The notes under the pieces are model-generated. The model ran no database searches. It was not told the DNA's origin and saw nothing but the letters and a program-made list of their open reading frames with translations. From JAWKUK01 sp041398605 (GTDB taxonomy: Bacteria > Planctomycetota > UBA1135 > GCA-002686595), in contig JAWKUK010000036.1 in assembly GCA_041398605.1 (NCBI GenBank), positions 1 to 36,136 of the forward strand: a stretch of DNA of 36,136 bases. The letters are read 5' to 3'. Shown in pieces: positions 15,363-23,839 of the stretch. A program made the translations under genes and the position numbers. Position 1 is the first letter of the stretch. Each line of letters begins with the position of its first letter.

Positions 15363-17042
15363 TCAGCCGGAGACGTCGAGGCGCAAGCCGATGGCCTCTT
15401 CGGGCGAGAGCATGCCCTCGAGCTGGCGGTATGCGCGGTCCAGCGCTGTGCCCATACGTTCGAGCAGGCCGGCGCGGCCGTCCTTGCGCTCTTCGGAGAA
15501 CAGCAGGTCGGCGAGCTGGTCCTCGTCCCGGCGCAGCGCTCGGCCGAGCGCCGCTTGGTCGACGACGAGGGTCCGCTGCTGATTCGCCCGCGCGCTGAGG
15601 TCGAGCCCGAAGCCGGAGCGCAGGCGCTCGTTGCCTGACTTGTCGAGGAACGTGTCGAATGTGCCTTCGAGCGCCGCCGTGAGCGAGTCGCGGATGACCT
15701 TGGCCGCGCCAACGCCGTAGCCGCCGACGTCGCCCTCGAAGGCCTTGACGAGCGCTTGCGAGAAGTCGCGCAGCTCGCGTTTGAGCGCGCTCTCGTCCTT
15801 GAACGAAACTTTGCGCCCCGCTGGATCGCCGCGATAGACGCCGTCGTCGATCCCGAGCGCGCTGAAGATCCCAGATGTGCCGTCGTCGAGGACGAGGCTG
15901 CGCTGGCCGAGCGCCCGGACATTGAAGCGCCCGGTCGTCTCGTCGAAGAACGAGTAGACGCCGGCGTCCGAGGCGTTGATCTGACGGATGAGGGCGCCGA
16001 GTGAGTCCTCCGCCGTGTTGACCGAGAACGTCACGCCGTTGATCGTGAAGTCGCCGTTGGTGATCGAGGACAGCGTGGCGACGTCGTCGATGTCCTTCTC
16101 GCTGTCGTTCCTGCTGCCGAACTCCAACGACGAGTTGGTCAGCTTGACAGCGTCGAGGAAGCCGCTGCTGTCGCCGGCCAGGTCGATGCGCTCGAGCGAG
16201 CCAGGGGTGTTCTGGGTCAGCAGCACGCGCTCGCTCTGCGTGTCGAAGGTCGCCGTGACGCCGGCGTTCGAGTTGGTGATCGTCGCGAGGACATCGTGGA
16301 GCGTGTCCGAGGCCGACACCGTGATCCGTTGGTTGTTGACGAAGAACGCGCCACTGGTGACGCCGAGGCCGGCCTCGAAGTTGGGGCCTGACGCGCCGGT
16401 TTGATCGAACGCGCCGTCGGGGTTCACGGCGGCGCCGACCGACGCGCTGACATCGACGTCAAAGGAATCACCGAGCACGACGAGGCCGCTGTCGAGCGTG
16501 ACCTCGAGGCCGTTTGAGAGGGTCTGCGCGACCCCGACGTCGCCGACCCCCAAGCTGATGGTGTCGATGACCTGCCCGTTGCCGTCGGTCACCTCGAGCG
16601 CGACGGGGCTCGCGCCAACGATGCCGCCCAACGTGGCCGTGAAGGTCAGCGTCGTGTCGCCGTTGGCGCCGTTGTAGGTGCCGCCGACCCCAGCCGCGGA
16701 GGTCGAGGCGCCTTGCCAGTCCGGCGCTTCGGGGCCAAAGGACGTGCTGGTGGAGTTGATCTCTTCGCTCGAGCGCCGGATCGCGGGGCTCGGCGTCAGG
16801 TCGAGGCCGAGGTCGCGGTCAGACGTGATCGCAGCGGAGCGCCCGCGCCCCGAGATGTCGAAGTGACGGCCGCCGAGGCGCAGCTCTGACAGCGCGTCAC
16901 CGAGCTGCCGCACGTTGGCCGCGAAGTCGCGGACAGAGAGCTTGGGCGAGGCGGCGGAGGCGGCGCTGGGCGGCGCCTGGGCGCGGAACCGCAGCGCCGC
17001 ACCGAACCCCGAGCTCGCCCCTGTGACCCCTCCGATCTGCAA
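15363..17042 (-). CDS. FliD-like flagellar hook-associated protein
   Basis: FliD caps the growing flagellar filament. This 559-residue protein has two flagellin hook IN-like segments (FFVNNQRITVSASDTLHDVLATI and TINGVTFSVNTAEDSLGALIRQI, quoted in part) and a FliD-type C-terminus (RTLVVDQAALGRALRRDEDQ, LADLLF, GLLERMGTALDRAY). TTG 17042 was chosen because AGGAAGGGG sits 5 nt upstream and the following residues (QIGGVTGASSGFG) look like a genuine start. An ATG at 17105 would add 21 residues of non-coding character. No other flagellar gene is present in the window. Whether it is FliD itself or another IN-motif hook protein is not settled. Confidence 0.75.
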   Translation of the reverse strand: MQIGGVTGASSGFGAALRFRAQAPPSAASAASPKLSVRDFAANVRQLGDALSELRLGGRHFDISGRGRSAAITSDRDLGLDLTPSPAIRRSSEEINSTSTSFGPEAPDWQGASTSAAGVGGTYNGANGDTTLTFTATLGGIVGASPVALEVTDGNGQVIDTISLGVGDVGVAQTLSNGLEVTLDSGLVVLGDSFDVDVSASVGAAVNPDGAFDQTGASGPNFEAGLGVTSGAFFVNNQRITVSASDTLHDVLATITNSNAGVTATFDTQSERVLLTQNTPGSLERIDLAGDSSGFLDAVKLTNSSLEFGSRNDSEKDIDDVATLSSITNGDFTINGVTFSVNTAEDSLGALIRQINASDAGVYSFFDETTGRFNVRALGQRSLVLDDGTSGIFSALGIDDGVYRGDPAGRKVSFKDESALKRELRDFSQALVKAFEGDVGGYGVGAAKVIRDSLTAALEGTFDTFLDKSGNERLRSGFGLDLSARANQQRTLVVDQAALGRALRRDEDQLADLLFSEERKDGRAGLLERMGTALDRAYRQLEGMLSPEEAIGLRLDVSG

Positions 17043-17151
17043 CGCACCCCTTCCTGACCCCTGATGCCCTCCCGTTCGGCCTTGCAAGCGCCGCGGCTGG
17101 TGCATATATCAGGAATGTGCATTGTCGGCTCAGGTCGAGCCACCCGATCGC

Positions 17152-17898
17152 TCACCAGTCTAGATCGTGCTCGTAGCCGGTGCGGATCAGGTGCGCCCCG
17201 AAGCGCTCTTTGAAGGCCGCTTTGACCTTGTCGCTGAACTGGGACCGCCAGTCGCCGCTGATCCCTTTGCGGAAGTGCGAGGAGGTGTCCTCGGTGCCAC
17301 GGGTGCGCCCGGTCCTGTGCTCGAAGGACTGGTTGCGCAGCGCCGTCGTGAGCGCGTCCGCGTCGTAGGCGAGCCGGCAATGGTCCAGGATCGAGCGGAA
17401 GCCTCCTCGGGCGTCTTCGATGAGGTCTTCGAAGCGATAGACGCGCGCGTCGGACTCCATCCAGGAGGCTTGGATGTGGGCGCTCTGGTTGAGGCTGTCC
17501 TGGATCAAATGGATCAGGCCATCTTCCAGCGAGCGAGCCTCGAGGTCGCGACGGGCCTCGGCCACGCCGGGGTGTGGATCGCCGCTCGGAGAGACGAGCG
17601 GGTGGCTCTTGAGGAGGCTGTAGTAGCTCGAGATGACCGTGTCTCGCAGGTCACGGATGACGACGAAGACGACGCTGTCGTCGGGCTTGGGGATGGCCTC
17701 GAATGGCCCCCGAGGCATGTACACAGTGGGGTAGATGAGCCCGCGCTCGATTGGCCCTCGGGTGACGTGTCCGTCGGAGACGAGGGGCTCGACCACACGC
17801 GACCCGAACGTGTCCATGAAGAGCCCGCGGATCCATTGCGACCCCGCTTTCCAGTGGGTCAGGTGGAATACCGGCGGGTGGTCAGTGGAGCTGTGCAT
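17152..17898 (-). CDS. Sulfotransferase domain protein
   Basis: Sulfotransferases move sulfate from PAPS to an acceptor hydroxyl or amine. This 248-residue protein has a 5'-phosphosulfate loop variant (HWKAGSQWIRGLF, residues 15-27, in place of PKSGTTW). It also has the 3'-phosphate site VVIRDLRDTVISSYYS (Arg82, Ser90) and a C-terminal HFRKGISGDWRSQF (residues 208-221) matching the family FRKGxxGDW motif. It looks cytosolic, with no signal peptide. The acceptor is unknown. The start is 110 bp from the FliD-like gene's start side, on the same strand. Confidence 0.9.
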   Translation of the reverse strand: MHSSTDHPPVFHLTHWKAGSQWIRGLFMDTFGSRVVEPLVSDGHVTRGPIERGLIYPTVYMPRGPFEAIPKPDDSVVFVVIRDLRDTVISSYYSLLKSHPLVSPSGDPHPGVAEARRDLEARSLEDGLIHLIQDSLNQSAHIQASWMESDARVYRFEDLIEDARGGFRSILDHCRLAYDADALTTALRNQSFEHRTGRTRGTEDTSSHFRKGISGDWRSQFSDKVKAAFKERFGAHLIRTGYEHDLDW

Positions 17899-18025
17899 GG
17901 TGGAGACGGGCGCGCTGCGAGGGTGCGCTACGATACCAGGTACGATCCTGCCACTTGTCCGTCGCGTGCCCAGCCTACGCCGAGCGGCAGGGTCGTGGTG
18001 GGGACCGTACCTCGCCCTCGCGCAG

Positions 18026-19951
18026 TCAATCTCGGAAGGCCTGGACCTCGGTCAGGCGGCTGAACGACGGGAACGTCAAGCCGTGGCAGCCGCGGGTGCG
18101 TAGCTTTACGAAGCGCGCGACGCGCGGCTCGAAGCGGTGCGCCACGAACGACGCCGCGCCGCGTGTGCCCTCGCCCGACGTCCCGACCACCTCGTACTGC
18201 GCTCCGTCACGCGACACGAGCACGTCGTACACCTCGTAGCTCTCGCCGACGGCCACCTCGTGCACCACGATCCGTCCGATCGTTTCAGGCCGCCGCAGCT
18301 CGAGCGTGACCTCGAGCGGCTCCGGCTGCGTCGGATAACCCAGGAAGTGATCGGGCGCAGCGACGAGACCGTTGGTCAATCGCTCGGGCCCGAACACCGG
18401 CTGGCTCGCGCCCCACGACGTCGTGACGCGCGCGCGGAACGCCAAGTTCCCCGCCTGCGACGCGTCCTCTGCGTACGGCGCGCCAAGCAGCGCCGCGCCG
18501 GTCAGTCGCTCGAGCCGCGGCAGGAGGCGCGCCTGACGCCCAGCGAAGTCCGCGTAGTCGTCCTCGCCTGCGCGATTCCACGCGGCGCTCGCGACCGCCG
18601 CGAGCCGCGGCGCACACATCGCGAGCACGTACTCCGGCCGCCCTTCCCACCATGGCATGCAGAAGCCGACGATCCCGGCGTCGCTGCGCGTCAAGTGCGG
18701 CGCGAGGAACGTCGGGAAGCCAGGATCGACCTGCGCGAACCGCCGAGCATCCCAGCTGTAACAACGCTCGACCGGCGCGCCCGTGAACATTGTGCGAGGG
18801 TAGTGATCGACGATGTACAACGGGTCCCACGACGCGTTGATGACCTCATAGCCCGCGTCGAGCATCTCCTGCGCAGGGAAGCCGACGGTGTGCCAGTTCA
18901 TCTGCAGGACGTCCGTGTCCACCTTGTCGTCGCCCTCGCCCAATGGCGGCCCTTCCCAGACGATCGCGCGCCGTCCCCGCTCGCGGACGTGGGCCGCGAT
19001 TCGATTCAGGAAGCGCCGCTGGACGTCCGCGGGGACGCCGTAGGCCTCGTCGCCGCCGATGTGGACGAAGGGGGATGACCGAAACGTCTCCAAGAGCTCG
19101 TCGATGAGCTGCTGCACGCCTTGGGTCGCCGAAGGATCGGTCGCGAGGTCGGTGGGCGTCTCGCCGAACACCGCCGGGTAGCGTTCACGCAGCAGCGTCG
19201 AGTGCCCAGGTACGTCCAGCTCGGGTATGAGCGCAACCCCGCGCGCGCTGGCATAGGCCTCTAACGCGACGAAGTCCTCGAGCGCCCACCCCGCTCGTTG
19301 GTCATGCAGCTTCGGAAACGCACGTGATGTCCAGCTGAAGAGCTGGTCGTCCGACAGGTGGAGCTGCAGGTAGCCCACTTTGTACATCCAGCACAGGTCG
19401 ACGATCTGGCGCAGGATCGCCGGCGGGTGCGGCGTCCGGCCGAGGTCGACCATGAAGCAGCGAAACGGTCGATCGGGGCTGTCCTCGACTCGCACCTTTG
19501 GGAGCGACCAGCTCCCGTCGCCGCACTCGGCCAACTGAAACAGCGTCGCCGTTGCGCGCGCAATGCCCCGCGCATTGGCCGCCTTGACGACGAGGCCCCG
19601 CTCGTCGGGCGCGATCGTGTAGGACTCGGCAGCGAGCGCGCTGTCGCGCTCGAACGAGATCCGATGTGCGCCCGCGGCTTCCGGTGCGACGTGCTTGGGA
19701 GCGCCCGGCCTCAGCTCGCCGCTGCGTTCGAGCGCGTCCTCGAACGCCGCGATCACGGGCAGGAACTCCTCGGCGCCTGGCACCATCCGAGGCGCGTGGA
19801 CGCTGCCCGCGAGCCCTGCGAGCGCCCTCGGGCGCGGCGCGACGCAATCGACCGAGCCCGTTTGAACGACCGCGCCCGCGGCGCGCTGAACCGCCGGGCG
19901 CGCAGGCGAGGTGAGGGCGGCACAGAGCGCAAACACAACGACGGTGTACAT
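18026..19951 (-). CDS. Secreted GH20 beta-N-acetylhexosaminidase with discoidin-like C-terminus
   Basis: GH20 enzymes release terminal GlcNAc or GalNAc from glycans such as chitin oligomers or glycoproteins. This 641-residue protein has a signal peptide, a GH20 N-terminal domain (YTIAPDERGLVVKAANARGI), then the catalytic barrel: FMVDLGRTPHPP, LQLHLSDDQ, IPELDVPGHS and the catalytic Asp301-Glu302 pair in HIGGDEAYG. The last 120 residues (VTLELRRPETIGRIVVHEVA, ARFVKLRTRG) resemble a F5/8 C carbohydrate-binding domain. It is probably periplasmic or secreted. It lies 27 bp downstream of the DUF1697 gene on the same strand. Confidence 0.95.
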   Translation of the reverse strand: MYTVVVFALCAALTSPARPAVQRAAGAVVQTGSVDCVAPRPRALAGLAGSVHAPRMVPGAEEFLPVIAAFEDALERSGELRPGAPKHVAPEAAGAHRISFERDSALAAESYTIAPDERGLVVKAANARGIARATATLFQLAECGDGSWSLPKVRVEDSPDRPFRCFMVDLGRTPHPPAILRQIVDLCWMYKVGYLQLHLSDDQLFSWTSRAFPKLHDQRAGWALEDFVALEAYASARGVALIPELDVPGHSTLLRERYPAVFGETPTDLATDPSATQGVQQLIDELLETFRSSPFVHIGGDEAYGVPADVQRRFLNRIAAHVRERGRRAIVWEGPPLGEGDDKVDTDVLQMNWHTVGFPAQEMLDAGYEVINASWDPLYIVDHYPRTMFTGAPVERCYSWDARRFAQVDPGFPTFLAPHLTRSDAGIVGFCMPWWEGRPEYVLAMCAPRLAAVASAAWNRAGEDDYADFAGRQARLLPRLERLTGAALLGAPYAEDASQAGNLAFRARVTTSWGASQPVFGPERLTNGLVAAPDHFLGYPTQPEPLEVTLELRRPETIGRIVVHEVAVGESYEVYDVLVSRDGAQYEVVGTSGEGTRGAASFVAHRFEPRVARFVKLRTRGCHGLTFPSFSRLTEVQAFRD

Positions 19952-19978
19952 CGCAGCAGGATAGCGCGCACTGGGTCC

Positions 19979-20554
19979 CTAGGGCTTCGCCGCCAGCGCG
20001 GCGAGCGCCTGGACGGTGTTCCAATTGCGCATGGTGACCGGCGCGCCGACGACTCGGTCGAGCACGGCCGGCGTCACCTTCGTGCCGCTGATGCCGCCCT
20101 CGAAGTCGACCCAGAGCGCGCCGTGCTTCGCGAGCGCGCGCTCACCTTTCACGCAATAGGGCGCGAGCGCTTGCGCCATCGCCGCCGTGACCTTGACGCC
20201 GTGCCTCGCCGGGAGCCCGATGTGCAGGGCCTTGGGCCGCGCGGCCTCTGCCTCGGGGAACGCGCCACCCTGCGCGTAACGTGCCCAGTCCTCGCGCGAG
20301 CAAACAGCGACGGGGACGTCGAAGCCGAACCGGTCCGCGATGGCCTCAGCCAGCGTCCGGTTCAGCTCCGCCGCCCCTCCCATAGCGCCGAACACGAGGT
20401 TCCCGCTCTGCACGTAGGTCGTAGCGTCAGACCACCCGAGGGATTGTGCCAGCGCGCGCAGCTCTGCCATCGGCAGCTTGCGGTGGCCTCCGACGTTGAT
20501 CCCGCGCAGGAGCGCGATCCATCGCGTCGGCTTCGAGCTCGGTGCAGAGGCCAT
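19979..20554 (-). CDS. DUF1697 family protein
   Basis: This 191-residue protein matches DUF1697: the N-terminal WIALLRGINVGGHRKLPM, the LRALAQSLGWSDATTYVQSG stretch, NLVFGAMG, and the C-terminal GTKVTPAVLDRVVG and TMRNWNTVQAL. The family is small, widespread and of unknown function. ATG 20554 is preferred; a GTG at 20572 would add six residues. No signal peptide or membrane segment is seen. Confidence 0.9.
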   Translation of the reverse strand: MASAPSSKPTRWIALLRGINVGGHRKLPMAELRALAQSLGWSDATTYVQSGNLVFGAMGGAAELNRTLAEAIADRFGFDVPVAVCSREDWARYAQGGAFPEAEAARPKALHIGLPARHGVKVTAAMAQALAPYCVKGERALAKHGALWVDFEGGISGTKVTPAVLDRVVGAPVTMRNWNTVQALAALAAKP

Positions 20555-20602
20555 GGGAGCTGACGAAGTCACGCGCGCCGCGCGCAGGCCGCGACCCTTG
20601 GG

Positions 20603-21196
20603 TCAGACCTCCGCAGCGTACGGCGGCGCCGGATCGTACTCGATCATGTGCTGCGTCTCGCGCGCGGCGGGGATACCCATCACTTGGCCGACGATCCAGA
20701 GCGACATGTCGATGCCGGCCGAGACACCCGCTGACGACACGATCTTCCCATCGCGTACGTAGCGGACGCCTGTCAGGACCTCGCATGGGCCGACGCCCTT
20801 CAGCGCCTCGACCCAGCTCCAGTGCGTCGTGACACGCTTATGCTTGGCCAGGCCAGACCGCACTAGGATGCCTGTGCCAGTGCACACGCTCGCGATCCAT
20901 TGGGCGTCGTCCGCGCGCCGATTGAGCCAGCCAAGCAGCACCTCGTTCTCGAGCTGCGCGCGCGCGCCGTGCCCGCCAGGAACGACGATGATGTCGAGGG
21001 GGGGCGCAGCGCTCAGAGTGCAATCGGGCAGGACCCGCATGCCTTTGGCGCACGTCACCGGGTCGAGGGTCTCCGCGACCAGGTGGACCATCTTGTTGGG
21101 GGCCGCACGTGTCGCCATGGCGAAGACCTCCCAGGGCCCGACGAAGTCGAGCTCCTCTGCGCCGTCGAAGACGACGATTCCAACGTTCGGGATCAT
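20603..21196 (-). CDS. DJ-1/PfpI family protein (isonitrile hydratase-like)
   Basis: This 197-residue protein has the GATase1-like fold of the DJ-1/PfpI group. Diagnostic parts are GIVVFDGAEELDFVGPWEVF (the acidic residue next to the active site), DIIVVPGGHGAR, and the nucleophile elbow SVCTGTGIL with Cys105. THWSWVEAL and SSAGVSAGIDMSLWIVG follow. This pattern fits the isonitrile hydratase/AraC-N-terminal-like branch, but there is no DNA-binding domain. The substrate is not deducible. It sits between the DUF1697 gene and the RHH gene on the same strand. Confidence 0.92.
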   Translation of the reverse strand: MIPNVGIVVFDGAEELDFVGPWEVFAMATRAAPNKMVHLVAETLDPVTCAKGMRVLPDCTLSAAPPLDIIVVPGGHGARAQLENEVLLGWLNRRADDAQWIASVCTGTGILVRSGLAKHKRVTTHWSWVEALKGVGPCEVLTGVRYVRDGKIVSSAGVSAGIDMSLWIVGQVMGIPAARETQHMIEYDPAPPYAAEV

Positions 21197-21225
21197 AAGG
21201 GGGACGAGCGCCGTCGCTGGTCAAT

Positions 21226-21237
21226 GGGGACGTCCCC
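21226..21237. promoter_or_regulatory. 12-bp palindrome upstream of the DJ-1/PfpI gene
   Basis: GGGGACGTCCCC is a perfect palindrome 30 bp before the start of the PfpI-like gene and 43 bp after the stop of the RHH gene. It is flanked by GTCGC...GCGAC. It could be an operator or part of a terminator; nothing else supports either reading. Confidence 0.3.
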
Positions 21238-21279
21238 GCGACAGCTCCTCACCCCCGATCATCGCGCGAAAGGCGGGCC

Positions 21280-21522
21280 CTATGGCCCCGAATTCCGCTC
21301 GGTTTCGCCGCCCTTGCGCCGCTGCACGGCAGCCCGCAGGAGGAACTCGATCTGTCCGTTGAGGGAGCGCAGGTCGGCCGCCGCCCAGCGCCGCAGCTCG
21401 GCGTGCAGGTCCAGCGGCAGCCGCACCAGGAAGGGCTTGCGGCCGCCGGTGTCCTCCGGTCCAGCGGGGCCGCTGGCTTGGCCGGGCGCTCCGCCTCGAT
21501 CATGAGGGTCTCCCAAAGTCAT
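21280..21522 (-). CDS. Small Arc-like ribbon-helix-helix protein
   Basis: This 80-residue protein has a Gly/Pro-rich N-terminus and a ribbon-helix-helix segment: KPFLVRLPLDLHAELRRWAA, then DLRSLNGQIEFLLRAAVQR. The shape is that of an Arc-type DNA-binding dimer. ATG 21522 follows the TGA of the SPFH gene by 4 bp, so the two are co-translated. I know this SPFH plus RHH pairing from other bacteria, where the role of the small protein is not established. It could repress the pair or bind the SPFH protein. Confidence 0.82.
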   Translation of the reverse strand: MTLGDPHDRGGAPGQASGPAGPEDTGGRKPFLVRLPLDLHAELRRWAAADLRSLNGQIEFLLRAAVQRRKGGETERNSGP

Positions 21523-21526
21523 CGGC

Positions 21527-22396
21527 TCAGCTGTAGAGCGACCCCGCATTGATGACCGGCTGAGCATGGGCTTGGCCGCACAACACGACGAGCAGGTTCC
21601 CGACGAGCGTGGCTTTACGCTCGTCGTCGAGCTGGATGGTGCCGCCCTTTTGGATCTGATTCAGCGCGTCCTCGACCATGCCGACCGCGCCCTCGACGAT
21701 CTTCTGGCGCGCAGCGATGATCGCGCCTGCTTGCTGGCGTTGGAGCATCGCGCTGGCGATCTCTTGCGCATACGCGAGGTGGTTGATGCGCGCCTCGACG
21801 ACCTCGATGCCGGCCTCTTCGAGGCGCTGCTGGAGGAAGACCTTGAGCTCCTCAGTGACCTCGTCCGTGCTGCCGCGCAGCGTCGTCGCGACGCTCTCGT
21901 GCATCGCGTCGTCGTAGGGGTGCCCCGATGCGACGCTCCGGACCGCGGCCTCGCTCTGCACTTTGACGTACTGCACGTAGTCCTCGACGTCGAACGCCGC
22001 CCGCGCTGTGTCCGCGACGCGCCAGACGACAACGGCCGAGATCTCGATCGGGTTGCCGAGCAGGTCGTTCACCTTGAGCACCGTGCCGTCGAGGTTGTGG
22101 GCGCGCAGGCTCAGCTTCGTCTTCGTCATGAACGGGTTGACGAAGAAGAAGCCCTCATCGCGCACCGTCCCTTGGTACTTGCCGAACAGCACCAGCACGC
22201 GCGACTGGTTCGGGTTCACGACGAAGAACCCGCTCAGGGTGATGACGAGCCCGATCATCCCCAGCGCGCCGAGGGGCTTCCACAGCGGGGGCGCGGCGAC
22301 GAACCAAGCGATGACGCCGCCGAGGGCGACGAACCAGAGCAGCAGGGGGAGCCAGCCGGTGGAGGGGGTCTGGCGGACTTCGCGTGAGATGGACAT
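21527..22396 (-). CDS. SPFH/band-7 domain membrane protein
   Basis: SPFH proteins (stomatin/flotillin/HflK-like) form oligomeric rings on membranes. This 289-residue protein has two N-terminal hydrophobic segments (WLPLLLWFVALGGVIAWFV and LGALGMIGLVITLSGFFVV). The SPFH domain follows: NPNQSRVLVLFGKYQGTVRD, GFFFVNPF, NPIEISAVVVWRV. A charged coiled-coil (AGIEVVEARINHLAYAQEIA, LQRQQAGAIIAARQKIV) ends in a conserved tail. ATG 22396 (MSISREV) is preferred over GTG 22423; neither has a strong Shine-Dalgarno site. The gene is in operon with the RHH gene and diverges from the TPR operon. Confidence 0.93.
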   Translation of the reverse strand: MSISREVRQTPSTGWLPLLLWFVALGGVIAWFVAAPPLWKPLGALGMIGLVITLSGFFVVNPNQSRVLVLFGKYQGTVRDEGFFFVNPFMTKTKLSLRAHNLDGTVLKVNDLLGNPIEISAVVVWRVADTARAAFDVEDYVQYVKVQSEAAVRSVASGHPYDDAMHESVATTLRGSTDEVTEELKVFLQQRLEEAGIEVVEARINHLAYAQEIASAMLQRQQAGAIIAARQKIVEGAVGMVEDALNQIQKGGTIQLDDERKATLVGNLLVVLCGQAHAQPVINAGSLYS

Positions 22397-22449
22397 CGGG
22401 GTCGACTCGAAGGGGGGAGCCACTGTCCCAGTGCGGGACGTGGGATCAA

Positions 22450-22461
22450 GGTGATATCACC
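22450..22461. promoter_or_regulatory. 12-bp palindrome in divergent promoter region
   Basis: GGTGATATCACC is a perfect palindrome in an AT-richer pocket between the divergent SPFH and TPR-lipoprotein genes, 53 bp before the SPFH start. Its position suits an operator or activator site serving either direction. The site is untested. Confidence 0.35.
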
Positions 22462-22594
22462 AGGATACTATCGAAGTCGCGGGGGCATTCATAGGAATCC
22501 AGGTCGAGCGCGGCGAGAATGCGCCCGATGAGGCCAGGAGCGGTCCTGGCGGCCCTATCACTCGCTCCGCGCCGCTCCTTCACCGGCCACGCCT

Positions 22595-23839
22595 GTGCCC
22601 CGAAATCCCTCACCGCCCCCGACGGCCCCTTGCAAGGCTCGCACAGAAGGCCAGCGCCCGGCTCGCGGGCGCTGGACCCCTTGGGTGGCGCTGGCCCTGC
22701 CAAGCGGGCTCCTTGGGCTCGCAGGGGTCTGCGGGGCCCTCGTCGCTTGTGGCGGCAGCGGGACGAGCGCGTCCCAGAGCGCGGCCGGGATCGCCCAGGA
22801 GGTGGCCCAAGGCGAGCGCTCCGACGCCGAGCACCTGGCTCGCGGGCTGGCGCTCCTGCGCGCGGACCGCTTCACGGCCGCCCTGCCGGAGCTGCGCGCC
22901 GCGGTCAGCGCGGCGCCCGAGGATCCGGTCGCCTGGGTGGGCCTCGCGCGGACCCTCACGGCGATCGGGGAGCTCCAAGAGGCCGACCAGGCCTATGCCC
23001 ACGCTCGCACCTTTGGACCGCCGCGCGCTGCGCTCCTGTGTGAGCAAGGCCTCGTCCGCGAGCAGCTCGGTGACGTCGCGGGCGCCCGCGCGCTCTTCGA
23101 GGCGTCGCTCGTGGTCCAGCCCACGCTGTCCACGAGCCACCTGCGCCTCGCGCTCTTCGCGGAGCGCGAGGGCGACCACGCGGCCAGCGCGGCGGGGCTC
23201 GCGCAATACGCGCGCTGGGCGGCCGTCGAGCGCGCACGGGACGACCTGCGCGTGCGCGCGGACGCGGCGCCCTCTGACCTCTTGCTCAAGCTCCGCCTCG
23301 TCGAGCTGGAGCTCGAGCTCGAGCGCCCAGACGAGGCCAGCGCGTTGACCTCCCGCGTCCTCGCGCGCGACGCGGGCAACGCCGACGCGCTGCGCCTCGG
23401 CGGCGTCGCGGCGCTGCAGGCAGGGCGCCACGCCGAGGCGCGCGACCTCTTGCAGGCGGCGGCCCTCGCCGCGCCGCGCGACCCGCGCCCGCGCTTCGAG
23501 CTCGCGCGCGCCTACGCCGCGCTCGGCGAGCAACGGATGGCGCTCGCTGCGCTGAACGAGGCCCGCGCCCGCGGCGCTACGGCGTACGAGTACGGGCTCG
23601 TCGCGTGGGAGCTCGGCGACGCGCCGCGGGCGCTCGCGTCCTTTGACGAGCACCTCGCGTTTGAGCCCAAGGACGTCGACGCGCGCTTCGCGAAGGGGCA
23701 GGTCTTTGCCGCGGTCGAGCAGTGGCCCGAGGCGATCTCGAACTTCGAGGCCGCCCTCGCGCTCGCGCCGGCGCGCGCGGACATCCTCTCCGCGCTGCGC
23801 GATGCCCGCGCCGTGTGGGCCGAGGAGGCGCCGCGTTGA
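22595..23839 (+). CDS. TPR-repeat lipoprotein
   Basis: This 414-residue protein has a basic, proline-rich N-terminus, a hydrophobic segment (WVALALPSGLLGLAGVCGAL) and a lipobox-like LVAC with Cys52. About nine TPR-type helical pairs follow (ARGLALLRADRFTAALPELR, ARTLTAIGELQEADQAYAHA, AYAALGEQRMALAALNEARA). TPR arrays bind partner proteins; here the protein is probably envelope-anchored. The start is uncertain: GTG 22595 gives an unusually long leader and no Shine-Dalgarno site is visible. Its TGA overlaps the TTG of the CRTAC1 gene, so the first gene of this four-gene operon is coupled to the second. Confidence 0.85.
   Translation: MPRNPSPPPTAPCKARTEGQRPARGRWTPWVALALPSGLLGLAGVCGALVACGGSGTSASQSAAGIAQEVAQGERSDAEHLARGLALLRADRFTAALPELRAAVSAAPEDPVAWVGLARTLTAIGELQEADQAYAHARTFGPPRAALLCEQGLVREQLGDVAGARALFEASLVVQPTLSTSHLRLALFAEREGDHAASAAGLAQYARWAAVERARDDLRVRADAAPSDLLLKLRLVELELELERPDEASALTSRVLARDAGNADALRLGGVAALQAGRHAEARDLLQAAALAAPRDPRPRFELARAYAALGEQRMALAALNEARARGATAYEYGLVAWELGDAPRALASFDEHLAFEPKDVDARFAKGQVFAAVEQWPEAISNFEAALALAPARADILSALRDARAVWAEEAPR

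Noticed and set aside
15363..17105. ATG 17105 as start of the FliD-like gene
   Set aside because: The extra 21 residues are Gly/Arg/Gln-rich and unlike the family, no Shine-Dalgarno site precedes that ATG, and the TTG at 17042 has one.
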